DNA of 64,000 nucleotides from Cupriavidus laharis (GCF_914271435.1 NZ_CAJZAI010000001.1:372001-436000), one strand, 5' to 3'; positions 45,805-55,522 are shown, numbered from the stretch's first letter. The notes: a model not told the origin generated them from the letters alone. Translations and numbers: made by a program.

Positions 45805-47649
45805 TCAGTTCTTCCACCGCTGTGCGAGCGTCAATAGTCGTTTGCTAACGACCTCTCTGCTTCCAAGCCACGTCCTGAACGGCGGGGGCAGCGTGACTTC
45901 AGGATACGTGATTTGTTTGATATAGCGCAGGATGGCGCTTGGCGCGTAGCCGTCGCCGTAGTATTGCTCGCTGCCTTCCTCCCGGGTCACAGACTTGTCC
46001 TTGGCGCGAGTCGTTGCGCGCCCAGTGTAGGCTCGCGACAGCCCTTCAGGCCAAGGCTGTTCTACGTTTGCGGCTCGAATCCTGTCTTCCAGCACGTGTC
46101 GGAAGCTATGGTTTCCGTAACCATGCCCGAATTGCAGTGTGTCGCGCGTAAACCGCAGAAATGGCTGCTCGTACGCGCGACCCCATTTCGGGGATTCCCC
46201 GCCCAGTTCTGGGAGCGCCGCCGGGAACAGTGGCCCATTCGGGTAGTGGCGCAAGATGGAGCGAACAAAGTCAAGAAACCCTAGCTCAATCAGTACCGGG
46301 TGAATCGGTACCTCGCGCGTCGTCGCCGAGTTTTTTACGGAACGGTCGGGCCCGACCTCATCTTCCTCTTCGGTGACCTGAATCTTGACTAACGACCACT
46401 CCAAATTCACGTCGTGGGTCTGTAGCTGCGTGGCCTCGCCCACGCGGAAGCCGTGCCACATGCACAGCAGGGGAATCCAGTATCGGGCGCCCAGGTCCTC
46501 TTTCATCTTCCCGCGCCAGTTTCGGGAGTCCGGGTTGTACCATTCCGACGAGAACAGCGTGTTCAGGTGATGTGCCTTGTACGGTAAGCGAGGTTTGCGG
46601 CGGCTCTTTTCCACTTTGGCGCTGATTTTCGGAACAACTTCCAGCTCGGCGACCGGGTTTTTTTCGACGAGACCCAGGGTTTTGGCCAACGCAAAAGCGT
46701 CGAAAATGGCTCTCTTGGCTCGACCAGTTGCATAGCCGTGGCTCCACGGCTTGTCCGCATCGTGTAGGCGACTCTTGATGAAGTTGAAGATGTCTGCCGA
46801 GGTCACTGCAGTCAGCAGTTTGTTGTTGGTGTATTCAACAAGCCGGTCCCAGATGGAAAGGTTTGTACTCCGGGTCTTGTCGCCATTTGACGACAGGTGC
46901 TCTTCATACAGCGGCGCGACATCGGCAACGCGGGTTGGCTGTTTTGCCGTGGCAGGCTCCTGTGATTCCCAGACCGCGGGCAGCGGCTCGGGCAAGGCAG
47001 ACAAGTCGGGCGGGGCGAGTTGCTCGCCTTGCTGGCGGGCTGCAAGAATCTTGTAGCCGGCTTGTATGTGCCGGAGTACCCCGTAGGTGAGTGCCTGCCA
47101 CTCGGCGTCCGTTGCGCTCAGTTGATAGCCCCGCATCATCAGCAACTGGGCGATGGCGCCGTGGAACTTGCCGACTTGCCCGGATGCGAGTGCTCGGTTG
47201 ATAAGGGGCAGCATCTCCACCACGTTGGCATCCAACGACTCAAATTCGTCCTCGTCGCGCCCAGCCTCGCGGGCTTTGGCGTCGACGCTCAGCCCTTGCA
47301 GCCAGAGCGCGGCCAACTGGTCGGAGAGGTCGGGGGTCACCGAGATGGTCTTGAGCCGTGCTCGGGCATCCTGCTTGAGGAACGCATCGACCGAGTTCTG
47401 GTTGGCCAGTTTGGCCCGGGCTTCGGCAAGTTGCCGGTTTGTATCAACGGTGAGCTCGGCGCAGGCGGTTTTGGCTTTCCGGTAGTCCCGGCCCAATCTC
47501 TTGATGAAATTGGCCAGGCCAAGGTGGCCGCGCAACTCTTTGGGGATGGGGCGGACGAACTTGTAGCCGTAGTCGTCCTTGCGCATGTAGAGGGGCATGT
47601 CAGCGTCCTGTGCTGACCGAACCTCGCGCTGCCGTTGTGTACCAGTCAT
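45805..47649 (-). CDS. int: Tyrosine recombinase (island integrase)
   Basis: 614 aa. The C-terminal catalytic domain shows HGFRVGEATQL (Arg I), HSFRHVLEDRI (H-x-x-R) and SEQYYGDGYAPS (candidate nucleophile Tyr). The long N-terminal ~250 residues (MRKDDYGYKFVRPIPKELRG, then helices) are of the DUF6538/SAM-like core-binding type common in large proteobacterial island integrases. ATG 47649 lacks a ribosome site; ATG 47598 has AGGACG at good spacing. The gene lies 61 bp from the 3' end of tRNA-Ser, as expected for an element integrated there. Confidence 0.9.
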   Translation of the reverse strand: MTGTQRQREVRSAQDADMPLYMRKDDYGYKFVRPIPKELRGHLGLANFIKRLGRDYRKAKTACAELTVDTNRQLAEARAKLANQNSVDAFLKQDARARLKTISVTPDLSDQLAALWLQGLSVDAKAREAGRDEDEFESLDANVVEMLPLINRALASGQVGKFHGAIAQLLMMRGYQLSATDAEWQALTYGVLRHIQAGYKILAARQQGEQLAPPDLSALPEPLPAVWESQEPATAKQPTRVADVAPLYEEHLSSNGDKTRSTNLSIWDRLVEYTNNKLLTAVTSADIFNFIKSRLHDADKPWSHGYATGRAKRAIFDAFALAKTLGLVEKNPVAELEVVPKISAKVEKSRRKPRLPYKAHHLNTLFSSEWYNPDSRNWRGKMKEDLGARYWIPLLCMWHGFRVGEATQLQTHDVNLEWSLVKIQVTEEEDEVGPDRSVKNSATTREVPIHPVLIELGFLDFVRSILRHYPNGPLFPAALPELGGESPKWGRAYEQPFLRFTRDTLQFGHGYGNHSFRHVLEDRIRAANVEQPWPEGLSRAYTGRATTRAKDKSVTREEGSEQYYGDGYAPSAILRYIKQITYPEVTLPPPFRTWLGSREVVSKRLLTLAQRWKN

Positions 47650-47661
47650 GTGTACCAGTCA
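47638..47661. repeat. 11-bp direct repeat at the integrase start
   Basis: TGTACCAGTCA occurs twice (47638-47648 and 47651-47661), overlapping the integrase ATG and the space to tRNA-Ser. It could be an integrase arm site or an autoregulatory site. Confidence 0.45.
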
Positions 47662-47710
47662 AGGGTGAAAACTCCCCTATCTATCGGCAAATCAATGACT
47701 TGGCTTGAAT

Positions 47711-47800
47711 TGGCGGAAGCGGTGAGATTCGAACTCACGGATGGGTCACCCCATCGGCAGTTTTCAAGACTGCTGCCTTAAACCACTCGGCCACGCTTCC
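47711..47800 (-). tRNA. tRNA-Ser(TGA)
   Basis: Class II tRNA with long variable arm. The acceptor stem pairs GGAAGCG with CGCTTCC; the anticodon loop reads CTTGAAA (anticodon TGA) on a GCAGT/ACTGC stem; CCA is encoded. Its 3' end faces the integrase and is the likely attachment site of the island. Confidence 0.93.
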
Positions 47801-48036
47801 TTAGAGTGCCGGCATTGTAGCGCGGATTGCGTTGCATGCCGCTGGCGCAAGGGCCAGTACAGGCCGCGCATTATACAAGGCCCGGGCATTTCCTTGGGCA
47901 AATCTGGCGATCATGTTGTCGGTGCCTGTCTGACACGGCGGAACCTTACCGTGCAGGTATGGCTCATATCGGTGTGCCGGGAAACGGAGCAAGTGCCGTT
48001 TTCCCGGCTTTACCTGGCAACAGAGGAGAATTCCAG

Positions 48037-48543
48037 ATGCAAAGAAAGTCGAAGAATCGGATGGTGCTTGCAGCCATGTTGGCTGCAATCGGACTGGCCG
48101 GTTGCGCGGCGCCTTACAACAATGGGTACAACACCGGCTACAACGCGCCGCCCCCGCCGCCGGCTGGCAACGGCGGCTATACCACGCAGGCGCCGGCAGG
48201 CTCGGTTTACTACGGGCGTGTGGAGTCCATCGAGCCGATTACCTCCACGCAGAACAGCTCCGGCCTTCTGGGCACCGTGATCGGCGGCGCCGCGGGCGGC
48301 CTGCTGGGTCACCAGGTCGGCGGCGGGCGGGGGCAGACGGCGGCAACGATCGGTGGGGCAGTGGTCGGCGCGGTAGCCGGCAACCAGATCGAGAAGCGCG
48401 CCGGCAGCAATACGCAGACCGCTTATCGCGTCAACGTGCGGCTGGATGATGGCCGTGTTGCCACGGTGACGCAGAGCAACCTGGGCAACCTGCAGGTCGG
48501 CATGCGCGCCCGCGTGGCCAATGACATGGCCGTACCGTACTGA
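48037..48543 (+). CDS. Outer-membrane lipoprotein with glycine zipper (SlyB/PcpY-like)
   Basis: 168 aa from ATG 48037 (GAGGAG upstream). Signal peptide with lipobox LAGC (Cys about residue 24), a Tyr/Pro/Gly-rich linker, then a glycine-zipper hairpin GLLGTVIGGAAGGLLGHQVG followed by TAATIGGAVVGAVAGNQIE. These are typical of the 17-kDa SlyB/OmlA-like surface antigen family, which supports envelope integrity. It is the first core gene right of tRNA-Ser and ends at a strong hairpin shared with hemW. Confidence 0.85.
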   Translation: MQRKSKNRMVLAAMLAAIGLAGCAAPYNNGYNTGYNAPPPPPAGNGGYTTQAPAGSVYYGRVESIEPITSTQNSSGLLGTVIGGAAGGLLGHQVGGGRGQTAATIGGAVVGAVAGNQIEKRAGSNTQTAYRVNVRLDDGRVATVTQSNLGNLQVGMRARVANDMAVPY

Positions 48544-48563
48544 TCCCGGGGCGAGTCTTGCAT

Positions 48564-48600
48564 AGCACGAAGGCCACGGCAATGCCGTGGCCTTCGTGCT
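48564..48600. terminator. Bidirectional hairpin between convergent genes
   Basis: AGCACGAAGGCCACGGC pairs perfectly with GCCGTGGCCTTCGTGCT around a 3-base loop. It separates the lipoprotein gene from hemW. Confidence 0.75.
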
Positions 48601-48624
48601 TTCGTGGCGGCTGCCGCGGCAGCC

Positions 48625-49866
48625 TCAGTCCTTCAGGAACATCTCCTGCAGGTCATTGAGAAAGCGCCGGCCGAGTTCGGTCGGGCGTATCACCGTCGGG
48701 TCTGCTTCGAGCAATCCTTTCTTTTCCGCCGCCGCGAGCGGCCGGCTGATGGCGTGCAGCCGCAGGCCGGTCATGTCGTGGAAGCTGGACGCCGGCACGC
48801 CGTCGGTCAGGCGCAATGCATTGAGCATGAATTCGAACGGCAGTTCATCCGCGCTGACTTCGCGCGCTTCCTGTACCGCGTTGCCCGCCATGGCCTGTGC
48901 CATGTACGTGGCGGGATGCTTGTGGCGCATCTGGCGCAGGATGCGGTTGGGAAACGACAGCTTGCCGTGCGCGCCGGCGCCGATGCCGAGGTAGTCGCCA
49001 AAGCGCCAGTAGTTCAGGTTGTGCCGCGCTTCGCGATGCGGGCGCGCGTAGGCCGAGGTTTCGTAGTGGCGATAGCCAGCCTCAGTCGTGCGCGCCTCGA
49101 TCAGGTCCTGCATCTCGTAGGCAAGATCATCGTCCGGCAGCGCGGGTGGGTACTTGGCGAACAGCGTGTTCGGTTCCAGCGTGAGGTGGTAGAGCGACAG
49201 GTGCGTGGTGCCATACGACAGCGCGGCCTCCAGGTCGCTGCGGCACTGTTCCATCGTCTGGCCCGGCAGCGCGTACATCAGGTCCAGGTTGACGTTGTCG
49301 AAGCTGCGCTGCGCGATATCGATGGCCGCACGTGCCTCGCGCTCGCCGTGGATGCGGCCGAGTGCCTGCAGGTGGCTGTCGTTGAAGCTCTGGATGCCGA
49401 TGGAAAGCCGATTCACGCCGCTGGCGCGGTAGCTCGCGAAGCGTTCGGCTTCGAAAGTGCCGGGGTTGGCCTCCATCGTGATCTCGGCATCGGCATCCAG
49501 CGGCAGCAGGGCACGGATATCGGACAGCAGCCTGTCCATGCCGGCCGCGGACAGCAGGCTGGGCGTGCCGCCGCCGATGAACACCGTATGGACCGGGCGG
49601 CCCCACACCAGCGGCAGCGATTGCTCCAGGTCGGCGCGCAAGGCGTCGAGGTAGGCCTCTTCCGGAATGTCATGGCTGCCGTCTTTGCCCGGGACCGCAT
49701 GCGAATTGAAATCGCAGTAGGGGCACTTGCGAACGCACCAGGGCACGTGCACGTAGAGCGACAGTGGCGGTGAGCCTGGCAGGGCGATCTGGCCGGGCTT
49801 GAGCCAGAGCTGCGTGTTGTCGGCGGTGGCGGCCGGGGGCGTGCCGGCCGGTACGATCGGGATCAT
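48625..49866 (-). CDS. hemW: Radical SAM heme chaperone HemW
   Basis: 413 aa. HVPWCVRKCPYCDFNSH holds the C-x3-C-x2-C cluster motif (about residues 50-60), followed by FIGGGTPSLL and the FNDSHLQALGRIH segment typical of HemW/HemN-like proteins. HemW binds heme and passes it to apo-enzymes; earlier annotations called it coproporphyrinogen oxidase-like. It is last in a minus-strand operon, 3 bp after rdgB. Confidence 0.92.
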   Translation of the reverse strand: MIPIVPAGTPPAATADNTQLWLKPGQIALPGSPPLSLYVHVPWCVRKCPYCDFNSHAVPGKDGSHDIPEEAYLDALRADLEQSLPLVWGRPVHTVFIGGGTPSLLSAAGMDRLLSDIRALLPLDADAEITMEANPGTFEAERFASYRASGVNRLSIGIQSFNDSHLQALGRIHGEREARAAIDIAQRSFDNVNLDLMYALPGQTMEQCRSDLEAALSYGTTHLSLYHLTLEPNTLFAKYPPALPDDDLAYEMQDLIEARTTEAGYRHYETSAYARPHREARHNLNYWRFGDYLGIGAGAHGKLSFPNRILRQMRHKHPATYMAQAMAGNAVQEAREVSADELPFEFMLNALRLTDGVPASSFHDMTGLRLHAISRPLAAAEKKGLLEADPTVIRPTELGRRFLNDLQEMFLKD

Positions 49867-49869
49867 CGC

Positions 49870-50487
49870 TTAGCCCGCTCGCGGCCCGCGGCCATCGGCC
49901 TGCAGGCGTGCCGTCAGCGCGCGCAGTGCAAGCGCGCGATGGCTGATGGCGTTCTTTTCTTCGGCGGGCAGTTCCGCGGCGGTCTTGCCCAGTTGAGGCA
50001 GCAGGAAGTGCGGATCGTAGCCGAAGCCGCCTGCGCCGCGCGGGGCGTCGACGACTTCGCCATGCCATACGCCCTCGGCGATGATGGGGCAGGGATCGGC
50101 GGCATGCCGCACGAAGACCAGCACGCAGTAGTAATGCGCGCGGCGGTTCAGCTTGCCGGCCAGCTGCGAGATCAGGTGCGCGTTATTGGCGTTGTCGGAC
50201 TTGGCCTGGCCGGCCATCTGCGCGTAGCGTGCCGAATAGACGCCCGGTGCGCCGTCCAGCGCCTGCACGCAGATGCCGGAATCGTCGGCCAGTGCGGGCA
50301 TGCCGGCCAGCAGGCTGGCGTGCCTGGCCTTGGCCAGCGCGTTCTCGACGAAGGTCGCGTATGGCTCTTCGGCTTCGGGCACACCCAGTTCGCCCTGGGG
50401 CACGACGTCAAAGCCGAGCGGGGCCAGCAAGGCGCCGAATTCGCGCAGCTTCCCGGGGTTGTTGGAAGCGAGTACCAGGCGTTGCAT
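49870..50487 (-). CDS. rdgB: XTP/dITP pyrophosphatase RdgB
   Basis: 205 aa, ATG 50487. SNNPGKLREF (substrate loop, about residues 8-17), PALADDSGICVQALDGAPGV (about 65-84) and GGFGYDPHF (about 150-158) are diagnostic of the HAM1/RdgB family, which removes non-canonical purine triphosphates. 15 bp after rph and 3 bp before hemW, in the same operon. Confidence 0.94.
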   Translation of the reverse strand: MQRLVLASNNPGKLREFGALLAPLGFDVVPQGELGVPEAEEPYATFVENALAKARHASLLAGMPALADDSGICVQALDGAPGVYSARYAQMAGQAKSDNANNAHLISQLAGKLNRRAHYYCVLVFVRHAADPCPIIAEGVWHGEVVDAPRGAGGFGYDPHFLLPQLGKTAAELPAEEKNAISHRALALRALTARLQADGRGPRAG

Positions 50488-50502
50488 GGCGAGTCCTGTC
50501 CT

Positions 50503-51222
50503 TCAGGCCAGGCCCAGCGCCTGGCGCTGGTGCCGGACCAGTTGCGCGATGCCGGCCTCGGCCAGGCGCGTCATGGCGTCCAGTTCGGCGCGGCTGAAGG
50601 GAGTGCCCTCGGCGGTGCCCTGCACCTCGACAAAGCCGCCGCTGCCGGTCATGACGACGTTCATGTCCGTGTCGCAGTTGCTGTCTTCAGCGTAGTCCAG
50701 GTCCAGCACCGGCACGCCGTCGACCATGCCGACCGAAACGGCGGCGACGAAGTCGCGGATGGGGCTGGCGCTGATCAGGCCGTCACGCAGCATGACCGAG
50801 ACCGCATCATGCGCGGCCACGAATGCACCGGTGATGGCTGCAGTGCGGGTGCCGCCGTCGGCCTGCAGCACGTCGCAGTCCAGGTGCAGCGTGTATTCGC
50901 CCAGCGCGGCCAGGTCGAACACCGAGCGCATGGCGCGGCCGATCAGGCGCTGGATTTCCTGGGTGCGGCCGGTCTGTTTGCCGCGCGCAGCTTCGCGGTC
51001 CGAGCGCGTATGCGTGGCACGGGGCAGCATGCCGTATTCGGCCGTGACCCAGCCTTCGCCGCTTCCTTTCTTGTGCGGCGGCACCTTGGCCAGCACGCTG
51101 GCGGTGCACAGCACCTTGGTGTCGCCAAAGGCGCATAGCACGGAGCCCTCGGCGTGGCGGGTGTAGTGACGGGTCAGGCTGATAGAACGCAGGGCATCGG
51201 CTGCGCGTCCGCTGGGTCGCAT
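50503..51222 (-). CDS. rph: Ribonuclease PH
   Basis: 239 aa. It starts [20 protein letters not shown] (split) and shows [20 protein letters not shown] N-terminal sequence, [37 protein letters not shown] and [20 protein letters not shown], all typical of RNase PH, which trims tRNA 3' ends with phosphate. It is downstream of the PP2C gene and upstream of rdgB. Confidence 0.95.
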   Translation of the reverse strand: MRPSGRAADALRSISLTRHYTRHAEGSVLCAFGDTKVLCTASVLAKVPPHKKGSGEGWVTAEYGMLPRATHTRSDREAARGKQTGRTQEIQRLIGRAMRSVFDLAALGEYTLHLDCDVLQADGGTRTAAITGAFVAAHDAVSVMLRDGLISASPIRDFVAAVSVGMVDGVPVLDLDYAEDSNCDTDMNVVMTGSGGFVEVQGTAEGTPFSRAELDAMTRLAEAGIAQLVRHQRQALGLA

Positions 51223-51306
51223 GGGAATGGTTCGCTCGAATCGGGTAGAGACCGCGATTCTAACGCCGGCGGGCCCCGCGTGCCCGACGCACCGGGCAGG
51301 ATGCGC

Positions 51307-52221
51307 TCAACGCATCAGGTTGCTGGTCTTATCGATGGCCGCGCGGATCTCGGCGATGGAGCGCTCGATTTCCTCTTCGGAAAGCAGGTCTGCCTCCGTG
51401 CCGGGGCGCTCCAGGATGGAGGTCGTGAAGGCGTTCAGGGGCAGGGTGTCGGTCATGACGGATTCGTCACCTGTCACGCTGGCGTCGAGCTCCCACATCA
51501 TGGCGATGCCGGTGGTGTTGTCGGCACCTTCGCCAGCTTTCTCCAGCGCGCGCGAGATCAGTTCGGGCACGGCCTGCACGACCGACAGCCGGGTCAGCCG
51601 GTCCACGATCTCCGGCTCGTCGAGCGGCCCCCACAGGCCATCGGAACCGAGCAGCGCGACATCGCCCGGATCGAGCCGCACCGGGCCGCCGATGTCGATC
51701 AGCGGCAGGTTGGGCGAGCCCAGGCAGTTGTAGAGCTTGTTGCGCTCGGGGTGGTTGGCCACTTCCATGGGCAGCACGCGTTCCTGCTGCAGCAGGTTCT
51801 CGATCTTCGAGTGGTCGCGCGTACGGGTCAGAAGCCGGCCCTTGCGCACCAGGTAGAAGCGCGAATCGCCGGCATGGGCCCAGTGGATCTGGCCGTGCTG
51901 CACCAGGCAGCAGACCACGGTCGTGCGCGGCACGTCTGAAAGCCGGTGGGCTTCCGCGTAGCGGTGGATCTCGCGGTGCGCCAGCATGATGGTGTCCTGC
52001 AGGAAATCCGCCGGGTTGCGGATCGCCGGGCGGGCCTGGGACTGGAACTGGCGCGCCAGCGTCTGCAGCGCCTGCTGCGCGGCCACTTCGCCGAATGCGT
52101 GGCCGCCCAGTCCGTCGGCCAGCACCATCAACAGGGCATCGCGCGTGAAGCAGTAACCCATGCGGTCCTGGTTGATGCGGCGGCCGCCTTTCCTGCTTTC
52201 CTGATAGACGGAGAATCGCAT
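51307..52221 (-). CDS. PP2C-type Ser/Thr protein phosphatase
   Basis: 304 aa from ATG 52221 (MRFSVYQESRKGGRRINQDR); the frame is open upstream but this is where family homology starts. Metal-binding motifs: NQDRMG, ADGLGGH, AHAGDSRFYLV, GSDGLWG and DNTTGI. It is cotranscribed with the protein kinase 50 bp upstream, so the two probably form an antagonistic pair. Substrate unknown. Confidence 0.9.
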   Translation of the reverse strand: MRFSVYQESRKGGRRINQDRMGYCFTRDALLMVLADGLGGHAFGEVAAQQALQTLARQFQSQARPAIRNPADFLQDTIMLAHREIHRYAEAHRLSDVPRTTVVCCLVQHGQIHWAHAGDSRFYLVRKGRLLTRTRDHSKIENLLQQERVLPMEVANHPERNKLYNCLGSPNLPLIDIGGPVRLDPGDVALLGSDGLWGPLDEPEIVDRLTRLSVVQAVPELISRALEKAGEGADNTTGIAMMWELDASVTGDESVMTDTLPLNAFTTSILERPGTEADLLSEEEIERSIAEIRAAIDKTSNLMR

Positions 52222-52271
52222 GTTGGCTGTTCGAGGAGGGTTCGGTTCGGAAATGCGCGGACGCGAGTGAC

Positions 52272-53336
52272 TCAGTCGCCGCTTGTATCGGCGGGTTGGC
52301 GCGTGGTGGCGGCTACGGAGTCGTCGCGGCGGCGCAGCAAGGTCAGGAAACGGCTGGACGGACCCGTCCGTTCCGGTCGTTCCGCAGGGACGGCCGGCGC
52401 CGCCTGGGCGGCTTGCTCGCCGAGGGCGTTGGTCTGCTCGCGCAGCTCCTTCTGCAGGCGGAAGACGCTCTGCGGGCGCTCTGCGGGGACGAGCCGCAGG
52501 CACCATTCGACCAGGTCGACGAGGCCATTGGTGTAGCTGCTGCGCAGGCGCGTGATGGCATCGCCCATGCGGTCGTCCTTCTCGCGCTGGTTGGCTTCCT
52601 GCGGCGGCATGCCGGCCATGCAGGCGTATAGCGTTGCCCCCAGGCTGTAGACGTCCGTCCAGGGCCCGAGTTCGCTGTGCTTGCCATACAGTTCGGGTGC
52701 GGCAAAACCGGGGGTGTACATCGGCTGGAAACGATTGGCTTCCATGGTGAGCGTCTGCCGCGCGGCGCCGAAATCGAGCAGGATCGGCGATTCGTCCTCG
52801 CGCAGGTAGATGTTGCCGGGCTTGATGTCCAGGTGCAGCAGCTTGTGGATATGGACTTCGCGCAGGCCGCTCATCAGGTCGTGGAAAACCTTGCGGATGA
52901 AACGCTCGCGCAGCACCTTGGCGCGGCCCTGCTGGCGCGCGGCCAGGATATGCTCCTGCAGCGTCTTGCCCATCTCATAGTTCATTACCATGTAGACGGT
53001 GGCGTTTTCTCGGAAGAAGTTCACCACGCGCACCACGCTGGGATGCGAGATGCGGGCCAGCGAGCGGCCCTCTTCGAAGAAGTATTTCAGGCCCAGGCGG
53101 AATGACGCCGCATTTTCCTCGGGCACCACCGGGATCAGCTCGCCCGGGTTGCGCCGCGCCAGCGACGAGGGCAGGTATTCCTTGATGGCGACGGGTGCCC
53201 CGGTCTCATCGGTGGCCAGGTAGACGAAACTGAACCCCCCGCTGGCCAACTTCTTTACAATACGATAGTTGGACAACAGCGTGCCGACGGGCAGCGGTGC
53301 ACTCTTGGGTTGTGTAGCGCCCTTGGACTCTGTCAT
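52272..53336 (-). CDS. Ser/Thr protein kinase (Hanks type)
   Basis: 354 aa. Gly-loop LASGGFSFVYLATD, VAIKEYLP (lysine, about residue 52), catalytic loop HLDIKPGNIYL (HRD replaced by HLD), LLDFGAARQ (DFG) and APE-like FAAPELYGKHSELGPWTDVYS. The C-terminus (about 300-354) is a short Ala/Pro/Arg-rich tail without a transmembrane helix, so it is cytosolic. Partner of the adjacent PP2C gene, in the rph-rdgB-hemW operon. Divergent from yicC. Confidence 0.9.
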   Translation of the reverse strand: MTESKGATQPKSAPLPVGTLLSNYRIVKKLASGGFSFVYLATDETGAPVAIKEYLPSSLARRNPGELIPVVPEENAASFRLGLKYFFEEGRSLARISHPSVVRVVNFFRENATVYMVMNYEMGKTLQEHILAARQQGRAKVLRERFIRKVFHDLMSGLREVHIHKLLHLDIKPGNIYLREDESPILLDFGAARQTLTMEANRFQPMYTPGFAAPELYGKHSELGPWTDVYSLGATLYACMAGMPPQEANQREKDDRMGDAITRLRSSYTNGLVDLVEWCLRLVPAERPQSVFRLQKELREQTNALGEQAAQAAPAVPAERPERTGPSSRFLTLLRRRDDSVAATTRQPADTSGD

Positions 53337-53494
53337 AGGAATCGGACCGGATTTGCCTCGGGATTGTCACGGCTAATCGGTCACTTGTAAAGAACACAAT
53401 AGCGGGCATTGTTGCCCCATTTCGGCGGATGCAAGCCGCCTTTTCGGTGGGCCAGCCTATTCCCGGCCCGCACGCCATTTCGCGAGAACACTCA

Positions 53495-54430
53495 ATGATC
53501 CACAGCATGACAGGTTATGGCCTGGCAACCCGCCAGGCGCCGCTGACAAACGCGCAGGGCGAGCCCAGCGGCAGGACGGCTTCCGTTTCCGTGGAATTTC
53601 GGACTGTCAATTCGCGTTTTCTCGACCTGTTGTTCCGCGCTCCCGAGGAGTGCCGCGCGTTCGAGCCGGCGCTGCGCGAGATGCTGATGGCCGAACTGTC
53701 GCGCGGCAAGCTGGAATGCCGCATCAACCTGCAGCGCACCGATACCGGCGGCGCCACGCTGGCGCTCAATGAAGGCCTGCTCGGCCAGGTCCGCGCGCTG
53801 GAAGCCACGGTCGCCAACACGTTCCCGACGGCCGGCACGCTGCGCATGGGCGAGATCCTGCGCTGGCCCGGCGTGCTGGTCGAACCCGAACTGTCCCAGG
53901 ACGCGCTGCGCGAAGCCGTGATGGGCGCCGCGCGTGAAGCGCTGGATCAGCTGCGTGAAGCGCGCCGCCGCGAGGGCGAGGCGCTCAAGGCTACGCTGAT
54001 GGAGCGTATCGATACGATGCTCGCCATCGTCGAGCGGCTCACGCCGACCATCCCGCAGCTGATCGCGCACCATCAGGAAAAGCTGACCGAACGCCTGCAG
54101 GAAGCGTTCAACCTCGCGGCGCCGGCGGGCATGCCGTCGATGAGCCGCGACGAGATCGCCGAGCGCATCCGCCAGGAAGCCACGGTCTACGGCATCCGCA
54201 TCGACATTGCCGAGGAGCTGTCGCGCCTGCAGGCGCACCTGAACGAAACCCGTCATATCCTGAAGAAGGGCGGGCAGGTCGGCAAGCGGCTCGACTTCAT
54301 GATGCAGGAGCTCAACCGCGAGGCCAACACGCTCGGCTCCAAGGCGGCCGCCAAGGAACTGGCCGACGCGTCGATGGAGCTCAAGCTGCTGATCGAGCAG
54401 ATGCGCGAACAGATCCAGAACCTCGAATAA
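53495..54430 (+). CDS. yicC: YicC family endoribonuclease
   Basis: 311 aa from ATG 53495 (MIHSMTGYGLATRQA), the standard YicC start. Further landmarks: VEFRTVNSRFLDL and EELSRLQAHLNETRHIL, and the C-terminal GKRLDFMMQELNREANTLGS with KAAAKELADASMELKLLIEQ. YicC proteins are RNases linked to stationary-phase survival and sRNA turnover. It heads the yicC-gmk-rpoZ-spoT cluster. Confidence 0.94.
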   Translation: MIHSMTGYGLATRQAPLTNAQGEPSGRTASVSVEFRTVNSRFLDLLFRAPEECRAFEPALREMLMAELSRGKLECRINLQRTDTGGATLALNEGLLGQVRALEATVANTFPTAGTLRMGEILRWPGVLVEPELSQDALREAVMGAAREALDQLREARRREGEALKATLMERIDTMLAIVERLTPTIPQLIAHHQEKLTERLQEAFNLAAPAGMPSMSRDEIAERIRQEATVYGIRIDIAEELSRLQAHLNETRHILKKGGQVGKRLDFMMQELNREANTLGSKAAAKELADASMELKLLIEQMREQIQNLE

Positions 54431-54502
54431 CGCAGCAACGCTCCCGTCCAACGCACTCCGTTTCACCCGGCGCCACGACGCCTGAAGAACCAAAGAATTC
54501 AC

Positions 54503-55153
54503 ATGAGCGATACGCCTCACACCGCCATCGATACCGTCTATCCCGGCAACCTGTTCATGGTGGTGGCACCTTCCGGAGCCGGCAAGTCGACCCTGGTCAA
54601 CGCACTGCTCGCGCTGGACCCGGCGATCCGGTTGTCGATCTCCCACACCACGCGTGCGCCGCGCCCCGGCGAGCAGGACGGTCGCGAGTACCATTTCTGT
54701 TCCGTGGACACGTTCCGCGCCGCGCGTGACCGCGGCGAATTCCTCGAGTGGGCCGAAGTCCACGGCAACTACTATGCGACCTCGCGCGTGTGGATCGAGG
54801 AGCAGATGGCGCAAGGCAATGACGTGCTGCTCGAGATCGACTGGCAGGGTGCGCAACAGGTGCACAAGCGCTTCTCCAACGCAGTCGAGATCTTCATCCT
54901 GCCGCCGTCGCTGACGGCGCTGGAAGAGCGCCTGAAGAAGCGCGGGCAGGACGAGCAGAACGTGATCGTGCGGCGCCTGCTGGCTGCCGGCAGCGAAATG
55001 GCGCATGCATCGGAGTCGGACTACGTCATCATCAACGAGGTGTTCGACAACGCGCTCGAGGAACTGCGCAACGTGGTGCGTGCCACGCGCCTGCGCTTTT
55101 CCTCGCAGAAGGCGCGCCACGCAGAGCTCTTCATCGAGCTTGGCATTCACTGA
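54503..55153 (+). CDS. gmk: Guanylate kinase
   Basis: 216 aa. P-loop [11 protein letters not shown] (about residues 22-32), [19 protein letters not shown] (GMP-binding, about 48-66), [10 protein letters not shown] and IFILPPS. It phosphorylates GMP to GDP, feeding GTP and (p)ppGpp pools; the rpoZ-spoT neighbours fit. ATG 54503 lies 72 bp after yicC. Confidence 0.96.
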   Translation: MSDTPHTAIDTVYPGNLFMVVAPSGAGKSTLVNALLALDPAIRLSISHTTRAPRPGEQDGREYHFCSVDTFRAARDRGEFLEWAEVHGNYYATSRVWIEEQMAQGNDVLLEIDWQGAQQVHKRFSNAVEIFILPPSLTALEERLKKRGQDEQNVIVRRLLAAGSEMAHASESDYVIINEVFDNALEELRNVVRATRLRFSSQKARHAELFIELGIH

Positions 55154-55243
55154 GCGCGGATGCGCGCGGGGCGCCGCCGGGCGATTCCCGCGCGGTGCTG
55201 TAAAATAGCAACCCAACAGGTTTTGTCCCAAGGTGGATTTGAT

Positions 55244-55447
55244 ATGGCGCGTATTACCGTCGAAGATTGTCTGAAACACATCCCGAACCGCTTTGAGCTC
55301 GCCCTGGCGGCCACGTATCGTGCGCGCCAGCTGGTGCAGGGCCACACCCCGAAGGTGGAAGCGAAGGACAAGCCCACCGTGGTTGCCCTGCGTGAAATCG
55401 CCTCGGGCCAGGTCGGCATCGAGATGCTCAAGAAGGTCCCGACCTGA
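55244..55447 (+). CDS. rpoZ: RNA polymerase omega subunit
   Basis: 67 aa. [20 protein letters not shown] and the later [14 protein letters not shown] are the standard omega sequence. Omega supports RNAP assembly and one of the ppGpp sites on RNAP. Length is usual for betaproteobacteria. ATG 55244 follows an AGGTGG ribosome site. Confidence 0.96.
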
Positions 55448-55522
55448 TTCCCCGGGCGGCCTTGGTTCATCCTTGCATCGTGTGCGTACGCATCCAGCAG
55501 CCGGATTCCAGGGGCCGTCCCC

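Noticed and set aside
48604..49773. Plus-strand ORF of 389 aa across hemW
   Set aside because: It is fully antisense to hemW, whose radical SAM motif is unambiguous; composition is shadow-like.
53492..55345. Minus-strand ORF of 617 aa opposite yicC, gmk and rpoZ
   Set aside because: Three certain genes lie on the other strand; the frame is open only because of high GC content at third positions.
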